From Okeania sp. SIO2B3 (GTDB lineage: Bacteria; Cyanobacteriota; Cyanobacteriia; Cyanobacteriales; Microcoleaceae): a stretch of DNA of 64,000 bases. The stretch covers positions 295,334-359,333 of the forward strand of contig NZ_JAAHGH010000002.1 of NCBI RefSeq assembly GCF_010672525.1. Direction: 5' to 3'. The position numbers were made by a program, and so were the translations under genes. Below are positions 54,537 to 63,572 of the stretch, one piece after another; position 1 is the first letter of the stretch, and each line of letters starts with the position of its first letter. Below the pieces are notes generated by a model, which made no database searches, was not told the DNA's origin, and was given only the letters and a program-made list of their open reading frames with translations.

Positions 54537-55577
54537 GGTTGCTCTCCTGATTTTATCTTCTTAGTTTCTACTTCTTTCTACTTCAATACAATTCCCGATA
54601 GGTAGTAATGTGAAATATTTTAATGTTTACTACTAAAGATTGATAGGGAAATAGGGTGATGGGGTGATGGGGTGATTGGTGTATTTGCACAATTTTTTGT
54701 ATTTCATATCAGGATAATAAAAAATATGGAGATATCTGTTTTATTTGTTGGTAGGGTCATTTCAGTTATCGGTTATCAGTACCCCTGCAATAAGGAGGCT
54801 TGAAATATGGAATATTCTATTTTTTTATCCCCTTAAAAGGCTATGCTTTATAAACATCTTTTTTAACATAAAACGTAGACACTATAGACAAGTTATATGT
54901 AGGTCTTGGAGGGGCTTTTTTAGGAGGAAAGTGTATTTCAAAATACATTTTTTGGCGAACTGTAGACAAGATTTTTTTCCCCTACGCTCCCCACAAGGTT
55001 TTCAGGAGTTCCTGATCAGGGATAGTTCAAAGGGGAGGCTTTAGACTACAATTTTTCGGTAAAGATTTTCTCAACCTAATATTAAAAGTTATCTTGGTTT
55101 TGTGATTTGGAGTAAAAACAGGTTCTGTTCAACAATTAATAATTAATAATTACCTCTCCTTGAAAAGAAGAGGATTGACTAATCATGAAAAATTTTTCTC
55201 TCTTGGTCCATTGGATATGGTTAGGAAACCCATCCATCCCACCCTACGGGAAAGCTGCGCTAACGACCGCTTGTTTCTCCTTGTAGAGCGACAGCTCGCG
55301 ACGCAGCCAAGGAGAGGCTTTAAACCTTAATTATTCGGTAATAGGATTTATAGAAGTATTAGACTATGTAGAAACAATTGCTTTATTTCTAGTGATCGCT
55401 GATGAGTTAGATTTGGATTAATTAGATTAGGTTTTAGGTTTGAATAGTTTGGATGAAATTAGGAGGATGTCTAATTCAGTCTTAATTTATAAATATGAAT
55501 ATTGGAAGATACACAAGTTATCCTCATATTTACTACTTATTCTAAGTTTTATTTATCTATATAAGGCTTTGAGTTTT
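54537..55577. repeat. Gap between kinase gene and IS region
   Basis: ggtgatggggtgat repeats at 54652-54676, the ggaggctttaaacc/acctctccttgaaaa dispersed foldback at about 55150-55340 with the cttgtagagcgacagctcgcg block inside it, and a short paralogue of the end of the 50343 gene near 55385-55420 (agtgatcgctgatgagttag, corresponding to the final codons ...LFxxIADELD). No gene. Confidence 0.55.
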
Positions 55578-55854
55578 AAAATTTTAAACTTTGTCATGGA
55601 TTAATGACAAAATCAAAGAAAAAATTTTCCTATTTTCTCACGAAATTTCAATCTTTTTAACTCTTTTGCTCAATTTTGTAATATCATAGGTAGTTATATA
55701 ATCTGTAGGCGTTTTATTACTTAACAAGATTTTGAAGCTGCAAATGCCTATGATGTCGTTGTTTGGGGAGCGATCACTCTTAATTTGCTTTGAGATGAAT
55801 GACTAATTTTCCTCTCTTCATTTTTAGGCTGGTTGATAGATTGACTGCTTTGTG
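55578..55854. repeat. 277-bp duplicated block, copy 2, cut by an IS
   Basis: Partner of 51886-52162. The match ends exactly where the IS right-end tip (ttgacatcctcc) begins at 55855, so the insertion postdates the duplication. Confidence 0.8.
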
Positions 55855-55893
55855 TTGACATCCTCCCCTGCCTAAAGGTGAGGGGATTCCCAC
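55855..55893 (-). mobile_element. IS200/IS605 right end of the intact tnpB element
   Basis: Tip ttgacatcctcc (the reverse complement of GGAGGATGTCAA), then cccctgcctaaaggtgaggg, a hairpin. This is the fourth copy of the tip in the window. The adjacent tnpB 3' region would template its guide RNA. Confidence 0.7.
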
Positions 55894-55894
55894 A

Positions 55895-57217
55895 TCACTG
55901 TGAGACTTTCCTCTTTCGTCGAGTCAACTTACTTGCCTGAGTTTCCTCATTCAAGCAGAGGTCGTTCTCTCCAGAGGCGTCACTTTCCCTGTGCCCCAGG
56001 GTAGTTGCTAATTCTCTTAATGCTGATTGGAGTATGTTGATTGCTGCATTCTCGTCCCTGTCGGCAACATAACCACAGTGTGGACATTGATGAGTCCTGG
56101 TGCTGAGAGTCTTCACAACAGTTTCACCGCAGCTTGAACAATTTACAGAAGTATATGCAGGTTCTACTGCTACTACAGGCACACCATAGACTCTGCCAAA
56201 ATACTCCAACCATTCTCTAAACCTGTACCATGCTACATCTGCTATAGACTTCGCTAACTTATGGTTTTTCATCATATTACGCACTTTCAGGTTTTCTATC
56301 GCTACCAAGTCGTTAGACTGTATGACGCGCTGTGCTAACTTAACTGCCCAGTCGTTACGTCTGCGTGAAACCTTTAGATACGCTCTGCCTAACCTATTTC
56401 TTGCCTTAATTCTGTTTTGAGAACCTTTTTGAGTACGAGATAAACGACGTTGTAGTTTTTTGATTTTTTTCTCATCTTTCCTCAAAAATCTCGGATTCTC
56501 GATTTTTTGGCCCTTAGAGTCAGTGTAGAAATGATTTAAACCTAAGTCTATTCCTAATTGCTGTCCTGTGAGATTTTTCTTCTCCTCTCTAGTATGGTCG
56601 AGCAAGAATTGAGCATAGTAGCCATCATGCCTTCTGACAACTCTGACTCGTTTGATTTGATTGATTTGATAGAAATGAAGGTTTCGACTACCCCAAAGCT
56701 TAAAAGTACCTGCTCTGAAGCCGTCAGTAAAAGTTAAATAGCGTCTATCTTCTGATATTTTCCATCCGCTAGTTTTGTATTCTACCGAGTCTCTAATTTG
56801 GTATTTTTTAAACTTGGGAAAACCTCTCTTGGTGCGCGTTCCCTCTCTTGGTCGGCGTTCCCTTGCGACTGGCGTCGTCGCGGGTTCCGACCGCTTGCGA
56901 CTGCCGTCGTCGCGGGGTCGCACCGCCTTCTTACCAGCAACATTAGCTTTACAGTTTCGATAGAATCTTTCTATTGCTGCCCATGCTCTCTCAGCATGAG
57001 CTTGTCTAGCCATGGAGTTGAGTTGCTTTGTCCAGGGAAATTCAGGATTGTGTGCTAGTTTTGTACAGTATTTGTAGGCATCGTTACGACTATGAATTTC
57101 TCTATCTATCCATGCTCGGATAATGCTATTGCGCACAAATCGACCAGTCCTAATGGCTGAGTCTAGCTGATTATACTGGCTTTGTGTGCCTTGCAACTTC
57201 ATTTCATAGATGAGCAT
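55895..57217 (-). CDS. tnpB: TnpB RNA-guided nuclease (IS1341-type, no tnpA)
   Basis: 440 aa. RuvC residues: D in GQQLGIDLGLNHF, E in LVAIENLKVRNM and D in YVADRDENAAINIL; zinc finger CSSC ... CPHC. N-terminal MKLQGTQSQYNQLDSAIRTG and the WxxxFRAGTFKLWG wedge region are intact, so it should be active. Between NVAGKK and RGFPKFKK lies an extra run of about 31 residues rich in Arg/Asp/Pro (RPRDDGSRKRSEPATTPVAR), encoded by GC-rich palindromic repeats and absent from typical TnpB. No TnpA transposase accompanies it. An ATG five codons in (MKLQGT) may be the real start. Confidence 0.9.
   Translation of the reverse strand: MLIYEMKLQGTQSQYNQLDSAIRTGRFVRNSIIRAWIDREIHSRNDAYKYCTKLAHNPEFPWTKQLNSMARQAHAERAWAAIERFYRNCKANVAGKKAVRPRDDGSRKRSEPATTPVARERRPREGTRTKRGFPKFKKYQIRDSVEYKTSGWKISEDRRYLTFTDGFRAGTFKLWGSRNLHFYQINQIKRVRVVRRHDGYYAQFLLDHTREEKKNLTGQQLGIDLGLNHFYTDSKGQKIENPRFLRKDEKKIKKLQRRLSRTQKGSQNRIKARNRLGRAYLKVSRRRNDWAVKLAQRVIQSNDLVAIENLKVRNMMKNHKLAKSIADVAWYRFREWLEYFGRVYGVPVVAVEPAYTSVNCSSCGETVVKTLSTRTHQCPHCGYVADRDENAAINILQSALRELATTLGHRESDASGENDLCLNEETQASKLTRRKRKVSQ
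56828..56931. repeat. GC-rich palindromic repeat inserted in frame in tnpB
   Basis: Two copies of ttgcgactgscgtcgtcgcg (s is g or c) at about 56863 and 56895, each with gcgac/gtcgc arms, plus two copies of ctcttggtnngcgttccc at 56826-56860. Composition differs sharply from the surrounding AT-rich gene. Confidence 0.8.
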
Positions 57218-57630
57218 AGAAATGTTTTATCTTTTAATGCTACGATAAAACCTTACTACACAGTTGAGCATATCTGCAACTAGATATATGCATTAAAAAG
57301 TCTCCCTCAAAGGGGGAGGCTTTCAACCCAATTTTCCGGTAATGAAAAGAATTTTCTATATTTTTAGGTGGGCAAGTGTTTATGCTAAATCTAGCAACCT
57401 CAAAAATTTGGTCTTTGTGTTGATTCAAAAGTCAATAGCATGGGCGAACAACTCCTTATAAATAAATATAATCGCAATTTTAGAGAGAATGCAAGGCAAA
57501 TCCTTAGTTGATTTTTTTGGAGCTTCACAGAATGAAATTTACCTCTACTGAGGGTAGGCTTCTATATATATTAGGTAGAAGTTAGGTGGCGATCGCGAAG
57601 CGGAACGGAGTTCTATCGCTGTGATGTTTA
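57218..57630. other. Left flank of tnpB and downstream region of the second kinase gene
   Basis: Probably contains the IS left end and a tccccctcaaag/gaggctttcaacc dispersed repeat (57300-57335). The 57450-57560 part is the diverged partner of 52280-52380. A gcgatcgcgaagcggaacgg block is at 57589-57608. No gene. Confidence 0.5.
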
Positions 57631-60600
57631 TCAGAAAGAATTAGGACTACAGACAATACGGAAACCAAAGTAGTTGTAACGAAAGACGCGCCCAAAGTAA
57701 CTGACGCGAATGGCAGAACGGCAGAACTCAGGATTATCGTACCAAGAACCACCTCGCATAGGAGAACTATCTATGTCCCTATCCTGCCAAGCACTACCAT
57801 CATTAGGCGCACCCTGATAATTATCGTGCCAAATATCCTGACACCATTCACACACATTACCGTGCATATCATATAAACCAAAAGCATTGGGAGGAAAGCT
57901 TCCTACATTTGTTGTTTGTTCTTGATATTTACCTTTAGGAGCATCTCTATAAGTATAGTTACCGTTATAGTTAACTAACTCAGACGTTATAGTTTCTCCA
58001 AAATAAAATGGTGTGGTTGTTCCTGCTCGACAGGCATATTCCCACTGACTCTCACTCGGCAAACTGTAAGTTTTTGTTGTTTTCTGGGATAGCTTTTGAC
58101 AAAATTCTGTGGCGTTGTACCATGTTACAGTTTCTACAGGGCGATTTCTGCCTTTAAAATGAGAGGGATTTTTATCCATAATGATTTGATATTGTTCTTG
58201 AGTAATAGGATATTTACTCATATAAAAAGGTTGAATAGTAACTTGATGTGGCGGACTTTCTGTATTAAATCTTCGTTCTTCGTTTTCTGGGGAACCCATG
58301 AGAAAACTTCCCCCAGGAATATAAACCATTTCTAATTTAATACCATTACCTAAATCTTCTATTTTTTGTCTGGCATTACGGGGGGTGCGGTTGATTATTT
58401 TGCCAGAGTTATTGACAGTTACTACTTCAAAAGTAAATATTTCTCCTATTTCTGATTCTGGTATTGATTCTGGAAATGTTTCTGGTGGAGAAGTTTCATT
58501 AATAATGGGTGGTGCTGTTAATTTTTGAGATATTTGTAGTGGAGGGGTAAACTTTTTTTCTGTTGGATAAGTTTGGTTGATAACCGACAATATTTCCTCT
58601 GTATTTTGAAACTTTTTCTGAAAATTAGGCAACAAGAGAACGCGGAAACCCAAATTCATAATGCAGTTGTCAACATAGTTGTTAAAGCGGAAAGCACTCC
58701 GACAATGGTTAGGATTATTGTTCCAACTACCACCACGGATAATTCTTTGATTACTATTTTCTCCTCTTTCCCAAACACTTCCGTCATTAGGAGCGTCATT
58801 ATAATTATCGTGCCAAATATCTAGACACCATTCCCAGACATTGCCGTGCATATCATATAAACCAAAAGCATTGGGAGGAAAAATTCCTACATTTGTTGTT
58901 TCTTGTAGATAATTACTTTTAGGAGCTTTGCCATAAATATAGTTGCCATTGTAGTTAGCTAACTCAGACGTTATAGTTTCTCCAAAATAAAAAGGGGTAG
59001 TTGTACCTGCGCGACAAGAATATTCCCACTGACTTTCACTGGGTAGTTTATAAATTTTCCCAGTTTTTTCAGAGAGTCTTTGACAGAATTCTGTGGCGTT
59101 GTACCATGTCACATTTTCTACTGGGCGACTTTTCCCTGTAAAGTTAGAAGAATTTTCTCCCATAATTGCTTGATATTGGTTTTGAGTAATGGGGTATTTA
59201 CTTATATAAAAAGGTTGAATAGTAACTTGATGTGGCGGACTTTCTATATCGTATTTCCGTGGTTTATTTTCTGGGGAACCCATGAGAAAACTTCCTCCAG
59301 GAATATAAACCATTTCTAATTTAATGCCATTACCTAAATCTTCTATTTTTTGTCTGGCACTACCAGGAGTACGGTTGATTATTTTGCCAAAATTATTGAC
59401 AGTTACTACTTCAAAAGTAAATATTTCTCCTATTTCTGATTCTGGTATCGATTTGAGAAATTTTTGTGGTGGAGAAGTTTCATTAATAATTGGTGGTACT
59501 GTTAAATTTTGAGATTTTTGTGGTGGAGGGGTCAACTTTTTTTCTGTTGGATAAGTCTGGTTAATAAGCGACGATATTTCTCCTGTATTTTGAAATTTTT
59601 TGTTAGTTTTACCCACAATCATTTTATCCAAAGAATTTCTTACTTCCGAGGTATACCAGACAATCCGAAAACCTTTGCAGTAGATAAGGTTGTTGCTATA
59701 GTTGTCGTAACGTCTGGCACTCCGACAATTCCAAGAAGAGTTAGACCAACTACCACCACGAAGGACTTTTATGTTACTATTTCCCGCAGTTTCCCAAGCA
59801 CTTCCATCATTAGGCGCACCATCATAGTTAATGTGCCAAATATCCAGACACCATTCCCAAACATTGCCGTGCATATCGTATAAACCAAAAGAATTTGGAG
59901 GAAAACTTCCCACATTAGTTGTTTCTCCTCGATATTTATCTTTAGGAGCTTTGCCATAAATATAGTTGCCATTGTAGTTAACTAACTCAGACGTTATAGT
60001 TTCTCCAAAATAAAATGGTGTGGTTGTTCCTGCGCGACAAGCATATTCCCACTGACTTTCACTGGGCAGTCTATAAATTTTCCCAGTTTTCTCAGAGAGT
60101 CTTTGACAAAATTCTGTGGCGTTATGCCATGTCGCTTTTTCTACTGGACGGTTTCCTCCTTTAAAGTTAGAAGGATTTTCTCCCATAATGGCTTGATATT
60201 GATTTTGAGTAATGGGGTATTTACTCATATAAAAAGGTTGAAGAGTAACCTGATGTTGAGGACTTTCACTATTAAGTCTTTCAACTTCTTTTTCTGGGGA
60301 ACCCATGAGAAAACTTCCACCAGGAATATAAACCATTTCTAATTTAATGCCATTACCTAAATCTTCTATTTTTTGTCTGGCATTACCAGGAGTACGGTTG
60401 ATTATTTTGCCAAAATTATTGACAGCTACTACTTCAAAAGTAAATATTTCTCCTATTTCCGATCTGAGAAATGTTTGTGGTGGAGAAGTTTCATTAATAA
60501 TGGGTGGTGCTGTTGATTTTTGAGATATTTGTGGTGGAGGGGTAAACTTTTTTTCTGTTGGATAAGTCTGATTAATCAGAGACAAGATTTCTCCTGGATT

Positions 60601-61476
60601 TTGAAATCTTTTGTTAGTCGCCCTGACAATCATTTTATCCAACAAATTTCCTACTTGATCACTCACTTTCGACTTTAAATATTTTCGCCATATCCACTCA
60701 CCTTCACCCACGTCAAATAACTTAAAAGGTTCGACTTCAGTTAATAAATGAATACAAGTTACGCCCAAACTATAAATATCGCTAGAAAAGGTTGCTTTTC
60801 CTATTGCTTGTTCGGGAGGAGCATATCCTTCAGAGCCAATAATAGTTCCTGTCACAGCTAAAGCCTTCTTTGTCACAAATTTAGCTATACCAAAATCTAC
60901 TAATATAATATTATTCTCTGGCGAGCTTCTAGCTCGCACTGGATAAAGTTGATTATTATTTTTTCTCCTAATAATATTCTCTGGTTTAATATCTCGATGA
61001 ATTACCTGTTGAGAATGAATAAATTCTAATACGGGCAATAAACTTTTTAACAACTCCAAAATTTGTCTTTCATTAAAAGCTCCTGACTCTTTTAATTCCT
61101 GTTGTAAATTTTGTCCGTCGATAAATTCTTGTACTAAATATTGTCGGTTATCTTGAGTAAAGTATGCCAAAAGTTCGGGAATTTGTGGATGTCTACCTAG
61201 AGTATCTAAACGTTCAGCTTCTTGAGCAAATAATAGAGCAGCTTTTGATAAATTTTCTGTTTTTTGTGATTGAGGTAAAAATTGTTTAATTACACAAAAA
61301 GGTTTTGAGGGTTTAAATTCATCCACAGCTTGAAAAGTTCGACCAAAACCACCCCGCCCAATAATTTTTAAGGCGCGATAACGTTCGACTAAAACTAATT
61401 TTTCATTGCAACTTTGGCAGAATTTGGTTTCTGGTGGATTAGATTCTAAACAATTAGGATTTAGGCATTGAGTCAT
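57631..61476 (-). CDS. Ser/Thr kinase fused to three tandem FGE-sulfatase (C-type-lectin-fold) domains
   Basis: 1,281 aa. Zinc ribbon and kinase as in the 589-aa paralogue (GRGGFGRTF, VIKQFLPQ, HRDIKPEN, DFG). A 12-residue insertion (YPVRARSSPENN) precedes the DFG strand and derives from a palindromic repeat. Three repeats of about 315 residues follow, each starting with a copy of the kinase tail (LDKMIV, KRFQN, EI, INQTYPTEKKF), a Pro-rich linker (PPIINETSPP) and an FGE domain with GGSFLMGSP and FGLYDMHGNV. All three domains lack the first active-site cysteine. The repeat unit therefore spans part of the kinase and the whole FGE domain. Variation is concentrated between GGSW and GFR. Intact frame. 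Confidence 0.92.
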   Translation of the reverse strand: MTQCLNPNCLESNPPETKFCQSCNEKLVLVERYRALKIIGRGGFGRTFQAVDEFKPSKPFCVIKQFLPQSQKTENLSKAALLFAQEAERLDTLGRHPQIPELLAYFTQDNRQYLVQEFIDGQNLQQELKESGAFNERQILELLKSLLPVLEFIHSQQVIHRDIKPENIIRRKNNNQLYPVRARSSPENNIILVDFGIAKFVTKKALAVTGTIIGSEGYAPPEQAIGKATFSSDIYSLGVTCIHLLTEVEPFKLFDVGEGEWIWRKYLKSKVSDQVGNLLDKMIVRATNKRFQNPGEILSLINQTYPTEKKFTPPPQISQKSTAPPIINETSPPQTFLRSEIGEIFTFEVVAVNNFGKIINRTPGNARQKIEDLGNGIKLEMVYIPGGSFLMGSPEKEVERLNSESPQHQVTLQPFYMSKYPITQNQYQAIMGENPSNFKGGNRPVEKATWHNATEFCQRLSEKTGKIYRLPSESQWEYACRAGTTTPFYFGETITSELVNYNGNYIYGKAPKDKYRGETTNVGSFPPNSFGLYDMHGNVWEWCLDIWHINYDGAPNDGSAWETAGNSNIKVLRGGSWSNSSWNCRSARRYDNYSNNLIYCKGFRIVWYTSEVRNSLDKMIVGKTNKKFQNTGEISSLINQTYPTEKKLTPPPQKSQNLTVPPIINETSPPQKFLKSIPESEIGEIFTFEVVTVNNFGKIINRTPGSARQKIEDLGNGIKLEMVYIPGGSFLMGSPENKPRKYDIESPPHQVTIQPFYISKYPITQNQYQAIMGENSSNFTGKSRPVENVTWYNATEFCQRLSEKTGKIYKLPSESQWEYSCRAGTTTPFYFGETITSELANYNGNYIYGKAPKSNYLQETTNVGIFPPNAFGLYDMHGNVWEWCLDIWHDNYNDAPNDGSVWERGENSNQRIIRGGSWNNNPNHCRSAFRFNNYVDNCIMNLGFRVLLLPNFQKKFQNTEEILSVINQTYPTEKKFTPPLQISQKLTAPPIINETSPPETFPESIPESEIGEIFTFEVVTVNNSGKIINRTPRNARQKIEDLGNGIKLEMVYIPGGSFLMGSPENEERRFNTESPPHQVTIQPFYMSKYPITQEQYQIIMDKNPSHFKGRNRPVETVTWYNATEFCQKLSQKTTKTYSLPSESQWEYACRAGTTTPFYFGETITSELVNYNGNYTYRDAPKGKYQEQTTNVGSFPPNAFGLYDMHGNVCEWCQDIWHDNYQGAPNDGSAWQDRDIDSSPMRGGSWYDNPEFCRSAIRVSYFGRVFRYNYFGFRIVCSPNSF
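57658..57756 (-). other. Putative variable region, third FGE domain
   Basis: RGGSWYDNPEFCRSAIRVSY, then FGRVFRYNYFGFR; residues about 1241-1273. Many codons between GGSW and GFR are of the NNC/NNT type, as expected from mutated AAC/AAT template codons. Confidence 0.5.
58642..58737 (-). other. Putative variable region, second FGE domain
   Basis: RGGSWNNNPNHCRSAFRFNN, then YVDNCIMNLGFR. It retains several AAC/AAT codons (NNNPN), close to the asparagine-rich form a template repeat would encode. Confidence 0.5.
59665..59760 (-). other. Putative variable region, first FGE domain
   Basis: RGGSWSNSSWNCRSARRYDN, then YSNNLIYCKGFR. The flanking bases cgtggtggtagttgg and tgtcggagtgc are identical to those of the second domain, while codons between them differ. 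Confidence 0.5.
60910..60948. repeat. Palindromic repeat inserted in frame in the kinase domain
   Basis: gcgagct, spacer tct, agctcgc at 60921-60937, with short flanks, adds about 12 codons to the kinase gene compared with its paralogue. The frame is kept. Confidence 0.8.
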
Positions 61477-63572
61477 TTCAGTTATCAGTTATCAGTTATC
61501 AGTTATTAGTAGTTCGTGCAATAGGGAGGTTTGAAACATTGAAGTTTATTATTTTCATCCCTTTAAAAGGGGAAACCTGAGACATTATTTTTGTTATACT
61601 CTGATTTTATCTTCTTAGTTTTTAATTATAACTATCACGATTGTAAATATCTAGTTTCTGCCATAGAGCTGAGTATTTCTTTCCTAAAGTAATACTTTCA
61701 GATTGATAAATTTTAGCTATAAAAGTTGCTGGTCTATTTCAAGCAAATTTTTCTATTGTTTCTAGAGTTTTGATAATTTTTTCTGTCATTACTTCACTGA
61801 AAAAATTAGTATCAGTACTTTCATACTTTAGTTCAGCAAGCTATATAGCTAATATGTGATACCAATTCTCAAAAACTTTGCTATACTTGAATCTTATATT
61901 TATAAATACTATTTATTGACGTAATTTTATTGTTAACTAACTTCTGTGATTTTTCCAGTTATTTTTACCACCTTCCAAGGGTAGCATTACTTTTGAGAAA
62001 TGGTATGATAGAAATTTTTCGTCCTAAATTTAAAATCTTGCTTCAATTTATGTCATTTCAGTTGTCAAAGTTTTTATAACTTGATTTTTTCCCAAATATC
62101 AGTCTATCAAGAAAATAATTTATGACTTTTTTAGATTGGTTTGATAATGTTTTGTTTTTTAGAGAAGAGAATTTTTACAAAAGTTTTTTATAAGTTTCAC
62201 TAGCAGCTAATATTATCTAATCGCTTCCAGTTCAAGAGTTAAATATGGGCAAAATTCTAGTTCTATTTTAATATTACCTTTCGGACACTGAAATGAACGA
62301 TAATTATATTGATATCCTCTATACTCTTCTGGTAAATAATCAACATAAGTTTTGACTTTTAGTTTTTCTTTGCACCAATAATTATCGCCAATTTTTACTT
62401 AATTTTTTCCCAAGAATAAGTCAATTTAAAAAAACGATTTATATTGAACTTGGCTTGATAATGTTTTGTTTCTCAGAGAAGATAATTTTCACAAAAGTTT
62501 TTTATAAGTTTCACTAGCAGCTAATATCATCTAATGGTGATTTATTACTGAAAAAAATTAGCATAAAATATCTAGCATTTTCCAAAGTAGCTACTAATTT
62601 TTATATACTTCAATAACCAGTATTTTCATACTTCAGTTCAGCAGTCTACATAGCTAATATGTGAGAGAAATTTTTCGTCGTAAATTTCAAATATTGCTTC
62701 AACATAAGTCAAAGCTTTAATAACTTGATTTTTTCCCAAATATTGGTCAATCAAGAAAATAATTTATGAGTTTTTTTAGCTTGGTTCGATAATTTTTTGT
62801 TTTTCAGAGAAGATAATTTGACAAAAGTTTTTTATAAGTTTCACTAGCAGCAAATATCATCTAATACCAATTTGAAAAAAGAATGCTACAAAAAGGTAGA
62901 TATTGATCGGATATGCTTAAAAATAGCTGCTCCAGTTCATTTGAGATAGTTATCTCTATCTTTTTTCCCTTTTTTTCAATATTTACCCCTTCTTCCTTCT
63001 TCCCTCTTCCTTCTTTTGTACGGACTATGCAACGTCCCTACCATTTGTAACAAATATTTATCAAAATGGTATAATCGCTTCCGGTTCAAGAGTTAAATAT
63101 GAGCTAAATTATAGCTCTATTTCAAGATTAGCTTTCCCATACTGAAATGACCGAGAATTATATTGATATTCTTTCATAGTTCTCTGGTAAAAAAAATCAA
63201 TATAACCTTTTGAATTTAAGTTTGCCTTTCCACCAATAACTATCACCAATTTTTACTGATTTTTTTCCAACAATAAATCAATAAATCAAACAAATTATGA
63301 CTTTTTTGTGATTTGTTTGATAATGTTTTATTTCCTAGAGAAGATAATTTTTACAAAAGTTTTTTATAGCTTTCACTATGACGAATATCATCTAATGGTG
63401 ATTCAAGTTAAACAGTTAAATATGAGCCAAATTCTAGTTCAATTTCAATATTAGCTTTCGGATACTGAAATGACCGATAATTATATTGATATCCTCTATA
63501 CTATTCTGGCAAAAAATCAACATAAATTTTGACTCTCAGTTTGCCTTTACACCAATCACTATCACCAATTTT
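61477..63572. pseudogene. Decayed tandem KGK-domain-like genes and other relics
   Basis: The minus strand shows repeated blocks. KIGDNYWCKEKLKVKTYVDY, then LPEEYRGYQYNYRSFQ at about 62235-62410; KIGDSYWWKGKLK near 63180-63260; and a third copy directly downstream of the last gene (63415-63570, KIGDSDWCKGKLRVKIYVDF). Each is broken by stops or shifts. A separate repeated unit (gttttttataagtttcacta, near 62180, 62492, 62828 and 63358) accompanies them. A further relic near 61625-61790 reads TEKIIKTLETIEKFA-stop-NRPATFIA and GKKYSALWQKLDIYNRDS; unknown family. Confidence 0.55.

Noticed and set aside
58096..60342. Several 79-aa plus-strand frames in the kinase-FGE gene
   Set aside because: They recur at the same place in each FGE repeat and are antisense shadows of the conserved coding repeat.
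57631..61476. Active formylglycine-generating enzyme for sulfatase maturation
   Set aside because: The first catalytic cysteine near GGSW is missing in all four domains, and no sulfatase gene is present.
61477..63572. A DGR reverse transcriptase or template repeat downstream of the kinase genes
   Set aside because: No frame here contains RT motifs such as YxDD, and no near-copy of the GGSW to GFR sequence is found; the readable relics are KGK-like.
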